From: a virus
Direction: 5' to 3' (one strand)
DNA length: 31,677 bases
IMG/VR virus record: IMGVR_UViG_3300021356_000093
Span: 1 to 31,677 of that record
Below the pieces are notes generated by a model. It was not told the origin of the DNA. It did no database searches and saw nothing but the letters and a program-made list of their open reading frames with translations. This document shows positions 14,572-23,079 of the stretch, one piece after another. Position numbers and translations under genes: made by a program. Within the stretch, counting starts at the first letter, position 1. Each line of letters starts with the position of its first letter.

Positions 14572-15093
14572 TTAGTTACGATTTTTCTTTTGTTCAGCTT
14601 CCAATCTTCTGAGTTCCGCTTCTTCTTCCATCTTCCTTCTTCTCGTATCTCTATCCGATATCTTATCGTATTTACCCCAATCGTAGTTTACTGCTTGAAT
14701 TGATTTGATATCCAATAGATTGAATGTACGATATGCTGCTTTCAATTGCTTTTCAGTTTTGATTTCTGATGTATAAAACACTTTAGATGCTTCATTAATT
14801 TGAATCTTAGCCAAATCTAATCTTTTAACCTTTGATGATTTGGATATAACCTCATTGTAAATTTCTGAAATTTCCTGAAGTTTGGATGGACTTACTGCAT
14901 CTAAAGATAACCCGTGTAACTTACCATCGGTGGTATTGGGCCATTTTGGTTGTAGTACAAATACGAGATACAACTTTGTCCCCGTATCCTTTTTGTACTT
15001 AATTTTAACCACCATACCCCGCTCCATCTTACTTTTCGTAATTGGAGTGGGGTCTGATGTTTTCCTCAAATGAGTATTGTAGTATCCTGGCAT
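14572..15093 (-). CDS. 173-aa phage hypothetical protein with charged C-terminal helix
   Basis: The central part (MVVKIKYKKDTGTKLYLVFVLQP ... GKLHGLSLDAVSPSKLQEI) looks like a compact alpha/beta domain similar to small basic nucleic-acid-binding folds. The end (RRRKMEEEAELRRLEAEQKK) is a charged helix or coiled coil. It shares TAATG with the GT4 gene upstream. No family is recognised. The roughly 108 bases after it hold the glycan operon promoter (14482-14513) and an unexplained open stretch in another frame. Confidence 0.72.
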   Translation of the reverse strand: MPGYYNTHLRKTSDPTPITKSKMERGMVVKIKYKKDTGTKLYLVFVLQPKWPNTTDGKLHGLSLDAVSPSKLQEISEIYNEVISKSSKVKRLDLAKIQINEASKVFYTSEIKTEKQLKAAYRTFNLLDIKSIQAVNYDWGKYDKISDRDTRRRKMEEEAELRRLEAEQKKNRN

Positions 15094-16421
15094 TACTCAG
15101 TTACCTTTTTTAATTTAGGTAGTTCTACTTTTGTTGGTTCTTCTTTCTTTTTCAACTTTGGTAATGTCAACCCAACAGTTTGTGGTTTAGTGTTAACATC
15201 TTCAAGCTGAGTCCCCAATAGGGTTACCATATGTTCAAATGTAAACCTATCTTTAGTGTATTGTCTATGTTTTCTGGACTTCTCCAAATACTTCTTATAA
15301 TTATCGAACATATCCTTCATAACACCACCAGCAATACCATAATCTATTTCAAACCACTCAGCATCTTCCAATAAGAATTGCTTATCTGCTGCTGATGGGT
15401 GTACTTTTGTTAGATTACCCCCAACCAAAGTTACCATTTCAGAATTTAAGAAATCCGTATGGCCCGACCAAGCTGATACTACCATTGGTTTACCACTAAT
15501 CGTTGCTTCCAACAACGGTCTACCAAATCCTTCACCTCTCGTAAATGAAACGTGTGCTTTAACCTTTGGGTGGTTATACAATGCGTTCATTTCTTCATCG
15601 GTTAAATCGGCATGGAGTAAATAGATGTTAGGTAATCTAACCGAATCACATTGTGATTTAATCTCTTCAATCATTTTTCGAATTCGAACTCTATCTACCA
15701 ATGATGTACTACCACCACTTGTTTTTAGTATTAGTGCTGGTTGTTTTGATTTATTCTTAAATGCGTTTATGAATGTCCAAATCAAACCACCTACGTTTTT
15801 TCTATCTTGCTGAAAATCTCCTTTGAGCCAATGCCCAACAAACAAAAATGCAAATGGTTCTTTAACATCTTTTAGTGCATCATCAATACCCACTTCGGAT
15901 TCAGCTTTATTATCATATATGTTGATATCGATACCTTCAAATAAAACATCAACTGGTGTTGTACATTTTAATTGCCCAACCGTTTGATTTGTTTGCTGGT
16001 CTTTCTTATCAAATGTGGTACTTTCTATCACCTTCTTAGTAAACTCAGATGATACTAACACCTTATCCATTCGATTAATCCCCTCCAAACACGCGGGTGG
16101 CATGATTGTGGTTTCTACACCAGCAGTTACACCAATGTTATAATCTCCAACTGGTTGGAACTCGTTTGGTACAGTAATCTGAATCCAAACATTTGGCTTT
16201 CGGTCCTCCTTTTGAAAGATGATTCTACTCAATAAATCATCATCTACACCTGGCTCCAAAACATCCATTGCGGTTTGCCCCCATCTCTGTGATAGGATTT
16301 TGATTTCCCAATCGGGTTTTGATTTAATTAGAGCTCGAACAAAATCTCTACTTCTTGCCCCATAACCACTACGAGTGGAAATCGGACAACTTACTACACA
16401 AAACTTTTTTATATCTTCCAT
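15093..16421 (-). CDS. GT4-type (GT-B) glycosyltransferase
   Basis: 442 aa. The N-terminal Rossmann half has CPISTRSGYGARSRDFVRAL (about 10-29). The C-terminal half has the donor-binding E-x7-E pattern SFTRGEGFGRPLLEATISG, followed by KPMVVSAWSGHTDFL, as in GT4 glycosyltransferases. The last 45 residues are a lysine-rich, low-complexity tail (LPKLKKKEEPTKVELPKLKK), with a duplicated LPKLKK element, probably a flexible linker or contact region. It overlaps the other GT4 gene by 13 bases, so they are likely co-translated and may act in succession. The donor and acceptor are unknown. Confidence 0.87.
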   Translation of the reverse strand: MEDIKKFCVVSCPISTRSGYGARSRDFVRALIKSKPDWEIKILSQRWGQTAMDVLEPGVDDDLLSRIIFQKEDRKPNVWIQITVPNEFQPVGDYNIGVTAGVETTIMPPACLEGINRMDKVLVSSEFTKKVIESTTFDKKDQQTNQTVGQLKCTTPVDVLFEGIDINIYDNKAESEVGIDDALKDVKEPFAFLFVGHWLKGDFQQDRKNVGGLIWTFINAFKNKSKQPALILKTSGGSTSLVDRVRIRKMIEEIKSQCDSVRLPNIYLLHADLTDEEMNALYNHPKVKAHVSFTRGEGFGRPLLEATISGKPMVVSAWSGHTDFLNSEMVTLVGGNLTKVHPSAADKQFLLEDAEWFEIDYGIAGGVMKDMFDNYKKYLEKSRKHRQYTKDRFTFEHMVTLLGTQLEDVNTKPQTVGLTLPKLKKKEEPTKVELPKLKKVTE

Positions 16422-17806
16422 AATACTACTTCATTAATTGGTTGCCATTTTTCTAGTGCGGTTTCCATACATTCAACAAAACGATTACCCATTTGTGATG
16501 CGGTCATACCACTTTCTTCAGATTTCATCCAGTGTGAACCTTCCAATCCACATTCAATTCTACGTTCTTCTGGAGTATCATACCACTGTCTTAGAGCTTT
16601 TGCTGCATCTTCGTATGAACACCTATCATCAAAAATGTATGGAGTTGCAGGTGAACCCTGAAGTGAACGATTCGTAGGCCAAATTGGATTTACCCAACTA
16701 CCCCAACTTAAATTTTGTGGTAGCTTTTTTCTGTTGTGTAGCGAACCCAACTCAACATATTGTTCTGCTGTGATATACTCACCATCAATCGTAAAGTTAC
16801 ATTGGTCTTGCATACCACCAGTTACATTAACAATAATCGGTGTCCCAGCATTTACTGATTCACAAGTTGCTAATCCGAAACCTTCATTAGATGCCATATT
16901 AATTGTAACATCAGCAAGATTGTAAACCAAATTCAAATCATCGGTTGAATATTTACTATTGGTGAATACTACATTGTAATCTGGACAAACGTTCTTAATG
17001 ACCTCATTCAAATCAGTACCATTCGGGTCTACTTGCTGAGTGTGGAATAGTAACACCACATCTTTAGCTTCTTCAGCAGTAAGAGTATCACAAAACTCCT
17101 TATATGCCAAAACTACATCACCAGGATTCTTTCTACGAATATTTCTGTTATTGTATAATACCACAAATTTCTTATCTTCAATACCCAATGATTTCTTCAT
17201 ATTCAATACAGATTGGTATTCTTCAGAATCCTTTGAGATTGGTTTATATCGTTCAGATACACCATGTGGTACATAGCGAATCTGCCAATCTTCCATTGCC
17301 ATACCAAACTTTTCCATAACACGTTTGTTGATACCATACGTTTGTTTTGAGATACCCATCAGCAAATCACAACTTCCATAGAAGGGTGCATTCCACATCG
17401 GGTCTGGCAAATCATCCCAAATGTTATAGTAGAAAATTGGAATGTGTCTACGAATCTCATCTTCCATAGAATACAACCATCCCCAAAAGCGAGGGTCGGT
17501 GAAGTGTAGGATTGCATCTGGGTTTTCAGTAGTGATTATCTGCCTAAGCATCTGTTGATTACCATAACCACTCGATGGTATGATTCTAACACTTGCATCT
17601 GTGATACCTGCTTCTTTATTGATATCATCCGATACATCAAAAAACTTTCCCTCATCGGGATGCTTTACGGCCGCACCTACTTGCAACCAATCGAATTTAT
17701 GAGCTGTATGTAGTACCAGCTCTTTTGACATTGTGGCGATACCACTATGTAACCTTAAATCATCTGATAGTAAAAGTATCAGAGGTTTTTTTCTCTGTTC
17801 GGTCAT
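16409..17806 (-). CDS. GT4-type (GT-B) glycosyltransferase
   Basis: 465 aa. The N-terminal acceptor domain starts ILLLSDDLRLHSGIATMSKELV. The C-terminal domain has NRNIRRKNPGDVVLAYKEF and the GT4 signature MASNEGFGLATCESVNAG with the two glutamates, then TPIIVNVTGGMQDQ. AAAGGA lies 9 bases before the start. Upstream is the repeated leader motif TACTTATATACAAA (17832-17819). It is 12 codons longer than most GT4 proteins of this shape I know and is followed by a second GT4 gene in a 13-base overlap. Together they may build a phage-specified glycan. Confidence 0.88.
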   Translation of the reverse strand: MTEQRKKPLILLLSDDLRLHSGIATMSKELVLHTAHKFDWLQVGAAVKHPDEGKFFDVSDDINKEAGITDASVRIIPSSGYGNQQMLRQIITTENPDAILHFTDPRFWGWLYSMEDEIRRHIPIFYYNIWDDLPDPMWNAPFYGSCDLLMGISKQTYGINKRVMEKFGMAMEDWQIRYVPHGVSERYKPISKDSEEYQSVLNMKKSLGIEDKKFVVLYNNRNIRRKNPGDVVLAYKEFCDTLTAEEAKDVVLLFHTQQVDPNGTDLNEVIKNVCPDYNVVFTNSKYSTDDLNLVYNLADVTINMASNEGFGLATCESVNAGTPIIVNVTGGMQDQCNFTIDGEYITAEQYVELGSLHNRKKLPQNLSWGSWVNPIWPTNRSLQGSPATPYIFDDRCSYEDAAKALRQWYDTPEERRIECGLEGSHWMKSEESGMTASQMGNRFVECMETALEKWQPINEVVLWKI

Positions 17807-17847
17807 AACTTTTTTTCCTTTGTATATAAGTATTTAACTCAGTTTAA

Positions 17848-18243
17848 TTAATTCATATATGTAACACGTTTTCCAAATCGTTGTAACAATTTTTCAAAGT
17901 GTTTTTGCTCTGATGCTTTAATTCCACCAAAGTAGAATATCTTATCAGCGTGTTTTACTACACAATCATATTGGTGTAGTGTTTGGGTTGGATGAAATGG
18001 TTTATCATAGTAATCATCAGTCATACCACTATACAAATTCCGACTCGTATGAGCCGGATTATATTCTGTATATCTTAAACCGAATTCTAATGCGTACTTC
18101 CTAACATATCGTTCAGTACCATCTTTATTTCCTCTGGTTATGATGTTAACATCAGTCCCCAACCTATTTTTGATGGTGAATAAAAATTCTCTTAGTTTTC
18201 TAACATTTTCATATTTCGGTGAACCTATTATCGCTACGTTCAT
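17848..18243 (-). CDS. SLOG/YspA-like nucleotide-binding protein
   Basis: 131 aa using ATG 18243, where the protein-like sequence MNVAIIGSPKYENVRKL begins. The frame stays open to 18354, but those residues lie within the transglycosylase gene and look unnatural. The Rossmann-like opening, VNIITRGNKDGTERYVRKYALEFG (about 36-59) and ADKIFYFGG (about 101-109) resemble the DUF2493/YspA branch of the SLOG superfamily, which binds nucleotide-like ligands. It overlaps the upstream gene by 35 bases. The function in the phage is unknown. Confidence 0.72.
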   Translation of the reverse strand: MNVAIIGSPKYENVRKLREFLFTIKNRLGTDVNIITRGNKDGTERYVRKYALEFGLRYTEYNPAHTSRNLYSGMTDDYYDKPFHPTQTLHQYDCVVKHADKIFYFGGIKASEQKHFEKLLQRFGKRVTYMN

Positions 18244-18754
18244 CTTTCTTAGATTGTTTTTTGAGTTGCCTTTGTACTTTGTTCCAATATCTTTTTGTAC
18301 CACCCTTTTGAGCCCAGTTCGGACCACCATTCCATGCCCTTGCGATTTCTTCATATGTTGCGTTTTCGTGATGATAATTATTTACTACATAAAATATCTG
18401 AACCGATTTTGTTCGGCTCCATCTATCTTCCAGAGTATATCGTTTCTCTACGTTTTGGAGTTCTAAGATTCGATTACACTCTCTTAACATAATTGGTCGA
18501 ATCTGTAAACACCCAACAGCATCTTCTCGTTTGTTGTAAGCCGAATCATTATCTCTACTTTCAACCCAAATCATAGCTTCAATTAATGGAGCTAAATCCA
18601 CCACACTCTTTACCTCAACCAAATCTGGTTTAGGTACGACCTCTTCAATCTCAATTTCTTTAGGTTGAAGTTTAATAATTGGTCTTTCTGTGTGGTATTC
18701 TGAGGTTGATGTAAAACCTACCACAAACGGAATCAATAAAATTAACTTTCTCAT
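18209..18754 (-). CDS. Exported SLT-type lytic transglycosylase-like protein
   Basis: 181 aa. An N-terminal signal sequence is likely (MRKLILLIPFVVGFTSTS: basic n-region, 11-residue hydrophobic core). A linker follows to about residue 53, then a goose-lysozyme/SLT-like fold: catalytic glutamate E65 in MIWVESRDNDSA, GCLQIRPIML (GxxQI motif) and ARAWNGGPNW (AYNxG motif). It should cut the glycan strand of peptidoglycan on the outer side of the inner membrane. It lies far from the amidase lysis module, among replication and nucleotide genes, and overlaps the nuclease gene by 4 bases. Confidence 0.8.
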   Translation of the reverse strand: MRKLILLIPFVVGFTSTSEYHTERPIIKLQPKEIEIEEVVPKPDLVEVKSVVDLAPLIEAMIWVESRDNDSAYNKREDAVGCLQIRPIMLRECNRILELQNVEKRYTLEDRWSRTKSVQIFYVVNNYHHENATYEEIARAWNGGPNWAQKGGTKRYWNKVQRQLKKQSKKDERSDNRFTEI

Positions 18755-19698
18755 ACTTTATGTCTATTTTCTTTCGGACATTTATCGTAATCATTTTTGA
18801 ATGGACAGTACTTACAATTCTTATTGTTCTTACCAGCCATAGCTGGGAACTCAGAATCAATTCTGTAACTACCATCTTCATTAAATGAGTTTCTGATAAA
18901 ATCTTCGAAACTTTTAGTAATTTTATTCAATGTTGGTTTTCCACTAGCTGGTGTAAACTCCTGAACTCGCTTCTGAGCGAACATCATACCCTCATTCAAC
19001 TTACGTTTTACGATAAAGTATTTTGTACTGATGTTATCAAGTGGATACCCATATTGTTCAGATAGGAACTTCTTATAAAGAACCAACTGAGCAGTTTTGG
19101 TTTTATCAGCCTTCTGCCACTTATTCCAACCTAATGTAGATGTTTTGATATCCCAAATCTGAAGTTTGTTTTCATACATATCCTCAAACACCAAATCTAA
19201 GAATCCCATCATATGTACATTGTGAGATTCCATAGCTTTAGCATATATGGGTAATTCGATAGCTAACAACCTCATATGGCGTGTGTTGAAGTAATCTAAT
19301 CGATTTTTCGTAACAAAGTTTAGAATCTCAATACCATCTTCTAAGAATTCTTCCATCTCAGAAGGTGTACTGAAATCTATACCCGTTTGTTCACGCATCT
19401 TCTTATACTCATCCACCATACCATCATACAACATTTTACCCAAATCCATCTCAGATGCTTCTTTAGGAGATTTGTTGTACAACACATCCAACCAACTTTG
19501 AAGAGTTTCGTGCATTGCTGTACCAAACACTAAATGTAGTGATGGGTCGAATGTACGATGACCATCCATATAATTCAGTTTCCACTGTTTAGGGCAGTTT
19601 GCGTACATTGTATATTGAGAGTAAGATACTCTCGTATCATCAGGTTGTGGTTCTTTCACACCTAATGCAAATATGTTATTTATCTTACTATCTTTCAC
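18751..19698 (-). CDS. PD-(D/E)XK nuclease with Cas4/AddB-like Fe-S cysteine cluster
   Basis: 315 aa. An N-terminal SYSQYTMYANCPKQWKL carries Cys35, followed by FGTAMHETLQ with H63. The nuclease core is MMGFLDLVFED and LQIWDIKTST (D..DxK). The C-terminus has three cysteines (C295, C298, C307) in NCKYCPFKNDYDKCP. The one-plus-three cysteine layout is that of 4Fe-4S RecB-family nucleases (Cas4, AddB, Dna2). The start is GTG at 19698, only 4 bases after the -7 box of the promoter at 19703-19734, so the mRNA may be leaderless or translation may begin a little later. It probably acts in phage recombination or end processing. Confidence 0.9.
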   Translation of the reverse strand: MKDSKINNIFALGVKEPQPDDTRVSYSQYTMYANCPKQWKLNYMDGHRTFDPSLHLVFGTAMHETLQSWLDVLYNKSPKEASEMDLGKMLYDGMVDEYKKMREQTGIDFSTPSEMEEFLEDGIEILNFVTKNRLDYFNTRHMRLLAIELPIYAKAMESHNVHMMGFLDLVFEDMYENKLQIWDIKTSTLGWNKWQKADKTKTAQLVLYKKFLSEQYGYPLDNISTKYFIVKRKLNEGMMFAQKRVQEFTPASGKPTLNKITKSFEDFIRNSFNEDGSYRIDSEFPAMAGKNNKNCKYCPFKNDYDKCPKENRHKV

Positions 19699-19702
19699 TA
19701 TA

Positions 19703-19734
19703 CTAATATAAGAAAATTATTTGGAATATCCAAA
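19703..19734 (-). promoter_or_regulatory. Bacteroidetes-type promoter with palindrome, upstream of nuclease
   Basis: Minus strand: TTTG (19734-19731), 20 bases, TATATTAG (19710-19703). TTTGGA-TAT-TCCAAA is a perfect six-base inverted repeat whose left arm contains the -33 TTTG, so a bound dimer would control access. The GTG start of the nuclease follows 4 bases after the box. Confidence 0.7.
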
Positions 19735-19757
19735 CAATTTGGTTAATTTTTTTACGA

Positions 19758-20195
19758 TTAGTAGAATTTTACCTCTACTCCGGTTTCATTGAACATCTTC
19801 ATCGAACGAATGGCTGATTCACTCCACTTATCTCCAACAGCCCCACCACTTCTTTCACAATAGATTGTTTTAATTCCGGCATTGATGATTCCCCTTGCAC
19901 AATCAGCACAAGGAATCCCGCACGTCAAATACATCGTACATCCCTTTGTAGATACTCCGATTCGAGCAGCGTTATAGATTGCATTACGTTCGGCGTGTTC
20001 AAACCAATAGTATTTCTCAGGTCGTTCTTGTCGTTCTGGTCGAGAATCAACAATACCTCTGGGGAATGAGTTGTACCCAGTTGATACAATTTCGTTATCT
20101 ACTCCAACTATAAGTGCACCAATCTGAGTACGTTCATCCTTAGATTTTAGTTTGACCTGATGTACTATATTTCTAAAATACTCTTGCCAATTCAT
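19758..20195 (-). CDS. Deoxycytidylate (dCMP) deaminase family
   Basis: 145 aa, the full length of ComEB-type dCMP deaminases. The zinc site is H67-A-E69 (FEHAERNAIYNAA) with PCADC (C96, C99). N-terminal VKLKSKDERTQIGALIV and GYNSFPRGI are typical of the dCMP branch. It converts dCMP to dUMP, feeding thymidylate or a modified uracil nucleotide. Its start overlaps the phosphoesterase gene by 4 bases. Residues for allosteric dCTP/dTTP control cannot be judged by eye. Confidence 0.93.
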   Translation of the reverse strand: MNWQEYFRNIVHQVKLKSKDERTQIGALIVGVDNEIVSTGYNSFPRGIVDSRPERQERPEKYYWFEHAERNAIYNAARIGVSTKGCTMYLTCGIPCADCARGIINAGIKTIYCERSGGAVGDKWSESAIRSMKMFNETGVEVKFY

Positions 20196-20872
20196 ATTTC
20201 TAATACATTTCCGTTTGAAGTTAATTTACCAAAACTACCATCCTTCACTACTGAACCATTAGAGAACGTTGTACCCAATCCACTCAACTTCATTGTTCCT
20301 TGATTGATGATATCTCGATGATTGTGGATGTGTCCAAATAAACACAACTTTGGATTTACTTCCATTACTCTATTCAGAAGAGATTTATCACCACACCGTT
20401 CTATATTACCACTCCTATCCAAAGATAAATCTAAGATACCTTTTGGGGGTCCGTGGGTGATTACAATATCAACATCTTCATCAATGGCTTTTCTCCAAAA
20501 TCTTTCTAACTTAGTTCTATCTTTGTTGAAAGCCCATCCAAATCCAAATGTTGGAGTATGAGGTGAACCGAAGATTTTTAATCCTTCAATGGTAATACTT
20601 TCATTTTCCAAATAGATAATTTTGTGTCTTTCAAAATCCTCTTTGGTTACGAATTTGTTTTCAATAGAAGTGTCGTGATTTCCAGCAACAAATATCTTAT
20701 ACGGAATCTTTAGTGTACGATACCAATCAATAAAACCCCTTACTTCAACTTCATTAGGATACGGGTCTCTTGGATTAGAACAATCCCCACTAAAAATCAC
20801 CATATCAATATCAGTTGGAACTTCCAACAACCTATGATAAGTGTGTGTATCTGATATATGCCAAATCCTCAT
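20192..20872 (-). CDS. Calcineurin-like metallophosphoesterase (MPPED type)
   Basis: 226 aa. Metal-binding motifs in order: HISDTH (D8, H10), FSGDCSNP (D30), AGNHDTS (about 63-69), VITHGPPKG and LFGHIHNH. The GSPHTPTFGFGWAFNKDR segment and the ITHGPPKGILD block are characteristic of the MPPED/class III phosphoesterases. It probably hydrolyses a phosphodiester or phosphomonoester of a nucleotide; the substrate is unclear. It sits immediately upstream of dCMP deaminase with an ATGA overlap, which suits a nucleotide-metabolism role. Confidence 0.9.
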   Translation of the reverse strand: MRIWHISDTHTYHRLLEVPTDIDMVIFSGDCSNPRDPYPNEVEVRGFIDWYRTLKIPYKIFVAGNHDTSIENKFVTKEDFERHKIIYLENESITIEGLKIFGSPHTPTFGFGWAFNKDRTKLERFWRKAIDEDVDIVITHGPPKGILDLSLDRSGNIERCGDKSLLNRVMEVNPKLCLFGHIHNHRDIINQGTMKLSGLGTTFSNGSVVKDGSFGKLTSNGNVLEI

Positions 20873-20883
20873 AACTTAATCGA

Positions 20884-21021
20884 TTAATATCCGATTACCA
20901 TCTCCCATTTTAACCAACCAATAATAAACTCTAAATCACCATTGAGCTGTCTATCATGTGTTACTTTAATGTAAGGTAGCAAGTATAACTGCCCCCAAAT
21001 GTTAACAAATGCTAGTCTCAT
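20884..21021 (-). CDS. 45-aa small conserved-looking protein
   Basis: ATG at 21021 overlaps the TGA of the DUF1599-like gene (TGATG), and the frame runs 45 codons to TAA at 20884, filling an otherwise empty 148-base gap. The product (MRLAFVNIWGQLYLLPYIKV ... GDLEFIIGWLKWEMVIGY) is aromatic-rich with clear strand and helix periodicity and reads like real protein. No family is recognised. Translational coupling and a good fit to the gap support it. Confidence 0.65.
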   Translation of the reverse strand: MRLAFVNIWGQLYLLPYIKVTHDRQLNGDLEFIIGWLKWEMVIGY

Positions 21022-21431
21022 CACTTAGCCCACTTCCCACGTTGAACAATCTGAGCAATCACACCATACACACTCAAATCCTGATATGTATCTTGTACGG
21101 ATTCACCCACTTCATCTGGCTGTCCCAATACAACCAATTGCTTCAAACGTTGAACCTTATCGTTGATTCTGAACCACAACCCCGTCAATGATAACTTCTT
21201 ATCATCATCGGTTTTCAAATCAGTTCCCACCGAAATGTTACCTGGCCCATAGTTCCGTTGCTTCTTACAAAATGTATCGTACATCTCATCCAAAATCACT
21301 TTGAACTCATTTGTGGTTTCAGGATACATTCGTTCACAGTATTGTACTGCAGTTTCTTCTTTTGTTGTTGTAACCACACGTTCACCTCTGTGAACTACTT
21401 TGGTTTTTGATTCTCTTAATACTTCACTCAT
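21021..21431 (-). CDS. DUF1599-like nucleotide modification associated protein (Nmad1)
   Basis: 136 aa. The region from about residue 28 on (YCERMYPETTNEFKVILDEM, CKKQRNYGPGN, GLWFRINDKVQRLKQL, GESVQDTYQDLSVYGVIAQI) fits DUF1599, which has been grouped as nucleotide modification associated domain 1 in phage DNA-modification gene neighbourhoods. The E..D..D pattern late in the protein resembles all-alpha NTP pyrophosphatases (MazG-like). It overlaps the clamp loader small subunit gene by 4 bases. A role in trimming or controlling a nucleotide pool is inferred. Confidence 0.78.
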   Translation of the reverse strand: MSEVLRESKTKVVHRGERVVTTTKEETAVQYCERMYPETTNEFKVILDEMYDTFCKKQRNYGPGNISVGTDLKTDDDKKLSLTGLWFRINDKVQRLKQLVVLGQPDEVGESVQDTYQDLSVYGVIAQIVQRGKWAK

Positions 21432-21880
21432 TTCAGTAACTTTTTTGCTTCTTTATCGGTTAAACCATATTTCATCAATATTGTAATAACCTCTTCTTTT
21501 GGTAGAATTTCCAAATAATCAATAACCTCCCTCTGAGATACACCATACCACTTTGAAAGGTGTACTAACAAATCTTTATTGTACTTATCCTCTTTCTTAC
21601 CTTTGATGTACTTATCAAATGTTTTTTGCTTTGGTAGGAAGTCCAAATAAACTTTGTAGACATCTCTCGCTGAGAGTAATCCGATGGTGTATTTCTGAAG
21701 AACGTTAACGATTGGTAATAAGTCCAAATTCATACTCAACCACCTATTGATGATAAAAGGAGTAAACGATTTCTTATCCATCTCAGATAGAGATTCCCAA
21801 GCAACCTTTTTCTCCTTTATACCACTCAAATGTTCGAATATGGTTTTGGCCTTTACTCCAGTATCACTCTTCTTAGCCAT
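21428..21880 (-). CDS. 62: Clamp loader small subunit (gp62-like)
   Basis: 150 aa. The central signature PFIINRWLSMNLDLLPIVN (about 41-59), VYKVYLDFLPKQKTFDKYIK (about 75-94) and the terminal YGVSQREVIDYLEIL match T4-superfamily gp62, which joins gp44 to load the sliding clamp on primer-template DNA. It overlaps the Zn-ribbon gene upstream by one base and the DUF1599 gene downstream. It is shorter than T4 gp62 (187 aa), as in many marine relatives. Confidence 0.88.
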   Translation of the reverse strand: MAKKSDTGVKAKTIFEHLSGIKEKKVAWESLSEMDKKSFTPFIINRWLSMNLDLLPIVNVLQKYTIGLLSARDVYKVYLDFLPKQKTFDKYIKGKKEDKYNKDLLVHLSKWYGVSQREVIDYLEILPKEEVITILMKYGLTDKEAKKLLK

Positions 21881-22143
21881 TAAGGTAACAACTCTTTAGG
21901 TAAGAATTTCTCAGATACATTACCACACTCAGCGCAACGAACGACTGGAATTGGTAACATTGATTTTTGCCCATTTGGTGATTGTACCGCTGGTACTTCT
22001 TTGAACATTGTAACTTCTTCGAAGAAGATACTTTCACAATTCTCACAACGAACAGTATCCAACTTAGTTGGGTCTAACTGCATTTGTGCTTGTGGTGGTT
22101 TCTGACCACCCATTCCTACTACTTTACTTTTACCTTTTGCCAT
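21880..22143 (-). CDS. Zn-ribbon protein in the clamp-loader operon
   Basis: 87 aa. Two CxxC knuckles, VRCENCESIFF and VRCAECGNVSE, about 40 residues apart, form a zinc ribbon. The first 25 residues are flexible (GKSKVVGMGGQKPPQAQMQ). It is 6 bases after the gp44-like gene and overlaps gp62 by one base, so it is made with the clamp loader. A DNA- or RNA polymerase-binding accessory role is possible. The specific function is unknown. Confidence 0.8.
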   Translation of the reverse strand: MAKGKSKVVGMGGQKPPQAQMQLDPTKLDTVRCENCESIFFEEVTMFKEVPAVQSPNGQKSMLPIPVVRCAECGNVSEKFLPKELLP

Positions 22144-22149
22144 AACAAA

Positions 22150-23079
22150 TTATCCTTTTATATCAATTAAAATTTCCAACAACATAGCTACGATGTTGAT
22201 TTCCTTATCTACAACCGATGCATCTTTGTATTGTGCATCTGCAATTTTAAGTATGGTGTTACCTACCTTTCCATTTGCGAAATCTTCCACATTATCATAT
22301 AAGAATCTGTAGAATGGTGTGAAATCCTTCACTTTAGAATCTGCAATAATCTGTCTGGTTTTTAGGAACAACTCCTTCACATTACCATCTGATTTGAGTA
22401 CGGTCAATACCTCATCCATATAGTTTGCCTGAATTGTAGATGTTTTATCAATCTTCAACTCACCACCAATAACTTGCCGCTGTCCTGCGTTTAGAACTCT
22501 ACGAATATCAGGATACCCACTATTCACCAAAATAGCCAAATCACCCATCTCATAATTCACTCCCTCAATATCTAAGATTTCTTTCAAGCGAATCGCAACT
22601 TCTTTCTTAGATGGTGGAGTGATTCCGAATGTCTGACATCTACTTTGAATTGGGTCGATGATTTTCTCAACATAATTACACGTCAAAATGAATCTGGTTG
22701 TTCGAGAGAACGTTTCCATCAGATTACGAAGTGCTGCTTGAGCGTTTGGTGTCAAGTAGTCCGCCTCATCCAAAATAATCACTTTCCACTTACGGAATCC
22801 CATAGAAGATGCGAATCCTCTAATCTTATCCCTTACCGTATCAACATTGTTTTCATCCGATGCGTTGATGTACATCACATCACAATCAATCTGATTAGTG
22901 ATGATTTTAGCCAATGTGGTTTTACCAGTACCCGCTTGTCCGTACAATAGAAGATGGGGAACATCTTCATTCTCAATGTAAATCTTTACCTTTTCAAGAA
23001 TGTGTTCGTTACCAACGTAACCCTCTAATGTGTCTGGGCGGTACTTCTCAACCCATAATGTATTTTCTGTGCTATTCAT
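22150..23079 (-). CDS. 44: Clamp loader ATPase subunit (gp44/RFC-like)
   Basis: 309 aa, an AAA+ ATPase. Signatures: EKYRPDTLEGYVG, Walker A YGQAGTGKTTLA (46-57), Walker B VIILDEAD (100-107), sensor 1 ILTCNYVEKI and the SRC motif IQSRCQ (144-149). The C-terminal third is the alpha-helical collar domain. It uses ATP to open and place the sliding clamp. It starts one base into the DUF4338 gene stop and is followed by the Zn-ribbon and gp62-like genes. Confidence 0.96.
   Translation of the reverse strand: MNSTENTLWVEKYRPDTLEGYVGNEHILEKVKIYIENEDVPHLLLYGQAGTGKTTLAKIITNQIDCDVMYINASDENNVDTVRDKIRGFASSMGFRKWKVIILDEADYLTPNAQAALRNLMETFSRTTRFILTCNYVEKIIDPIQSRCQTFGITPPSKKEVAIRLKEILDIEGVNYEMGDLAILVNSGYPDIRRVLNAGQRQVIGGELKIDKTSTIQANYMDEVLTVLKSDGNVKELFLKTRQIIADSKVKDFTPFYRFLYDNVEDFANGKVGNTILKIADAQYKDASVVDKEINIVAMLLEILIDIKG

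Noticed and set aside
18244-18354. A longer 168-aa version of the SLOG-like protein starting at 18354
   Set aside because: The extra 37 residues lie within the transglycosylase gene in another frame and the Rossmann start is at MNVAIIGS, position 18243.
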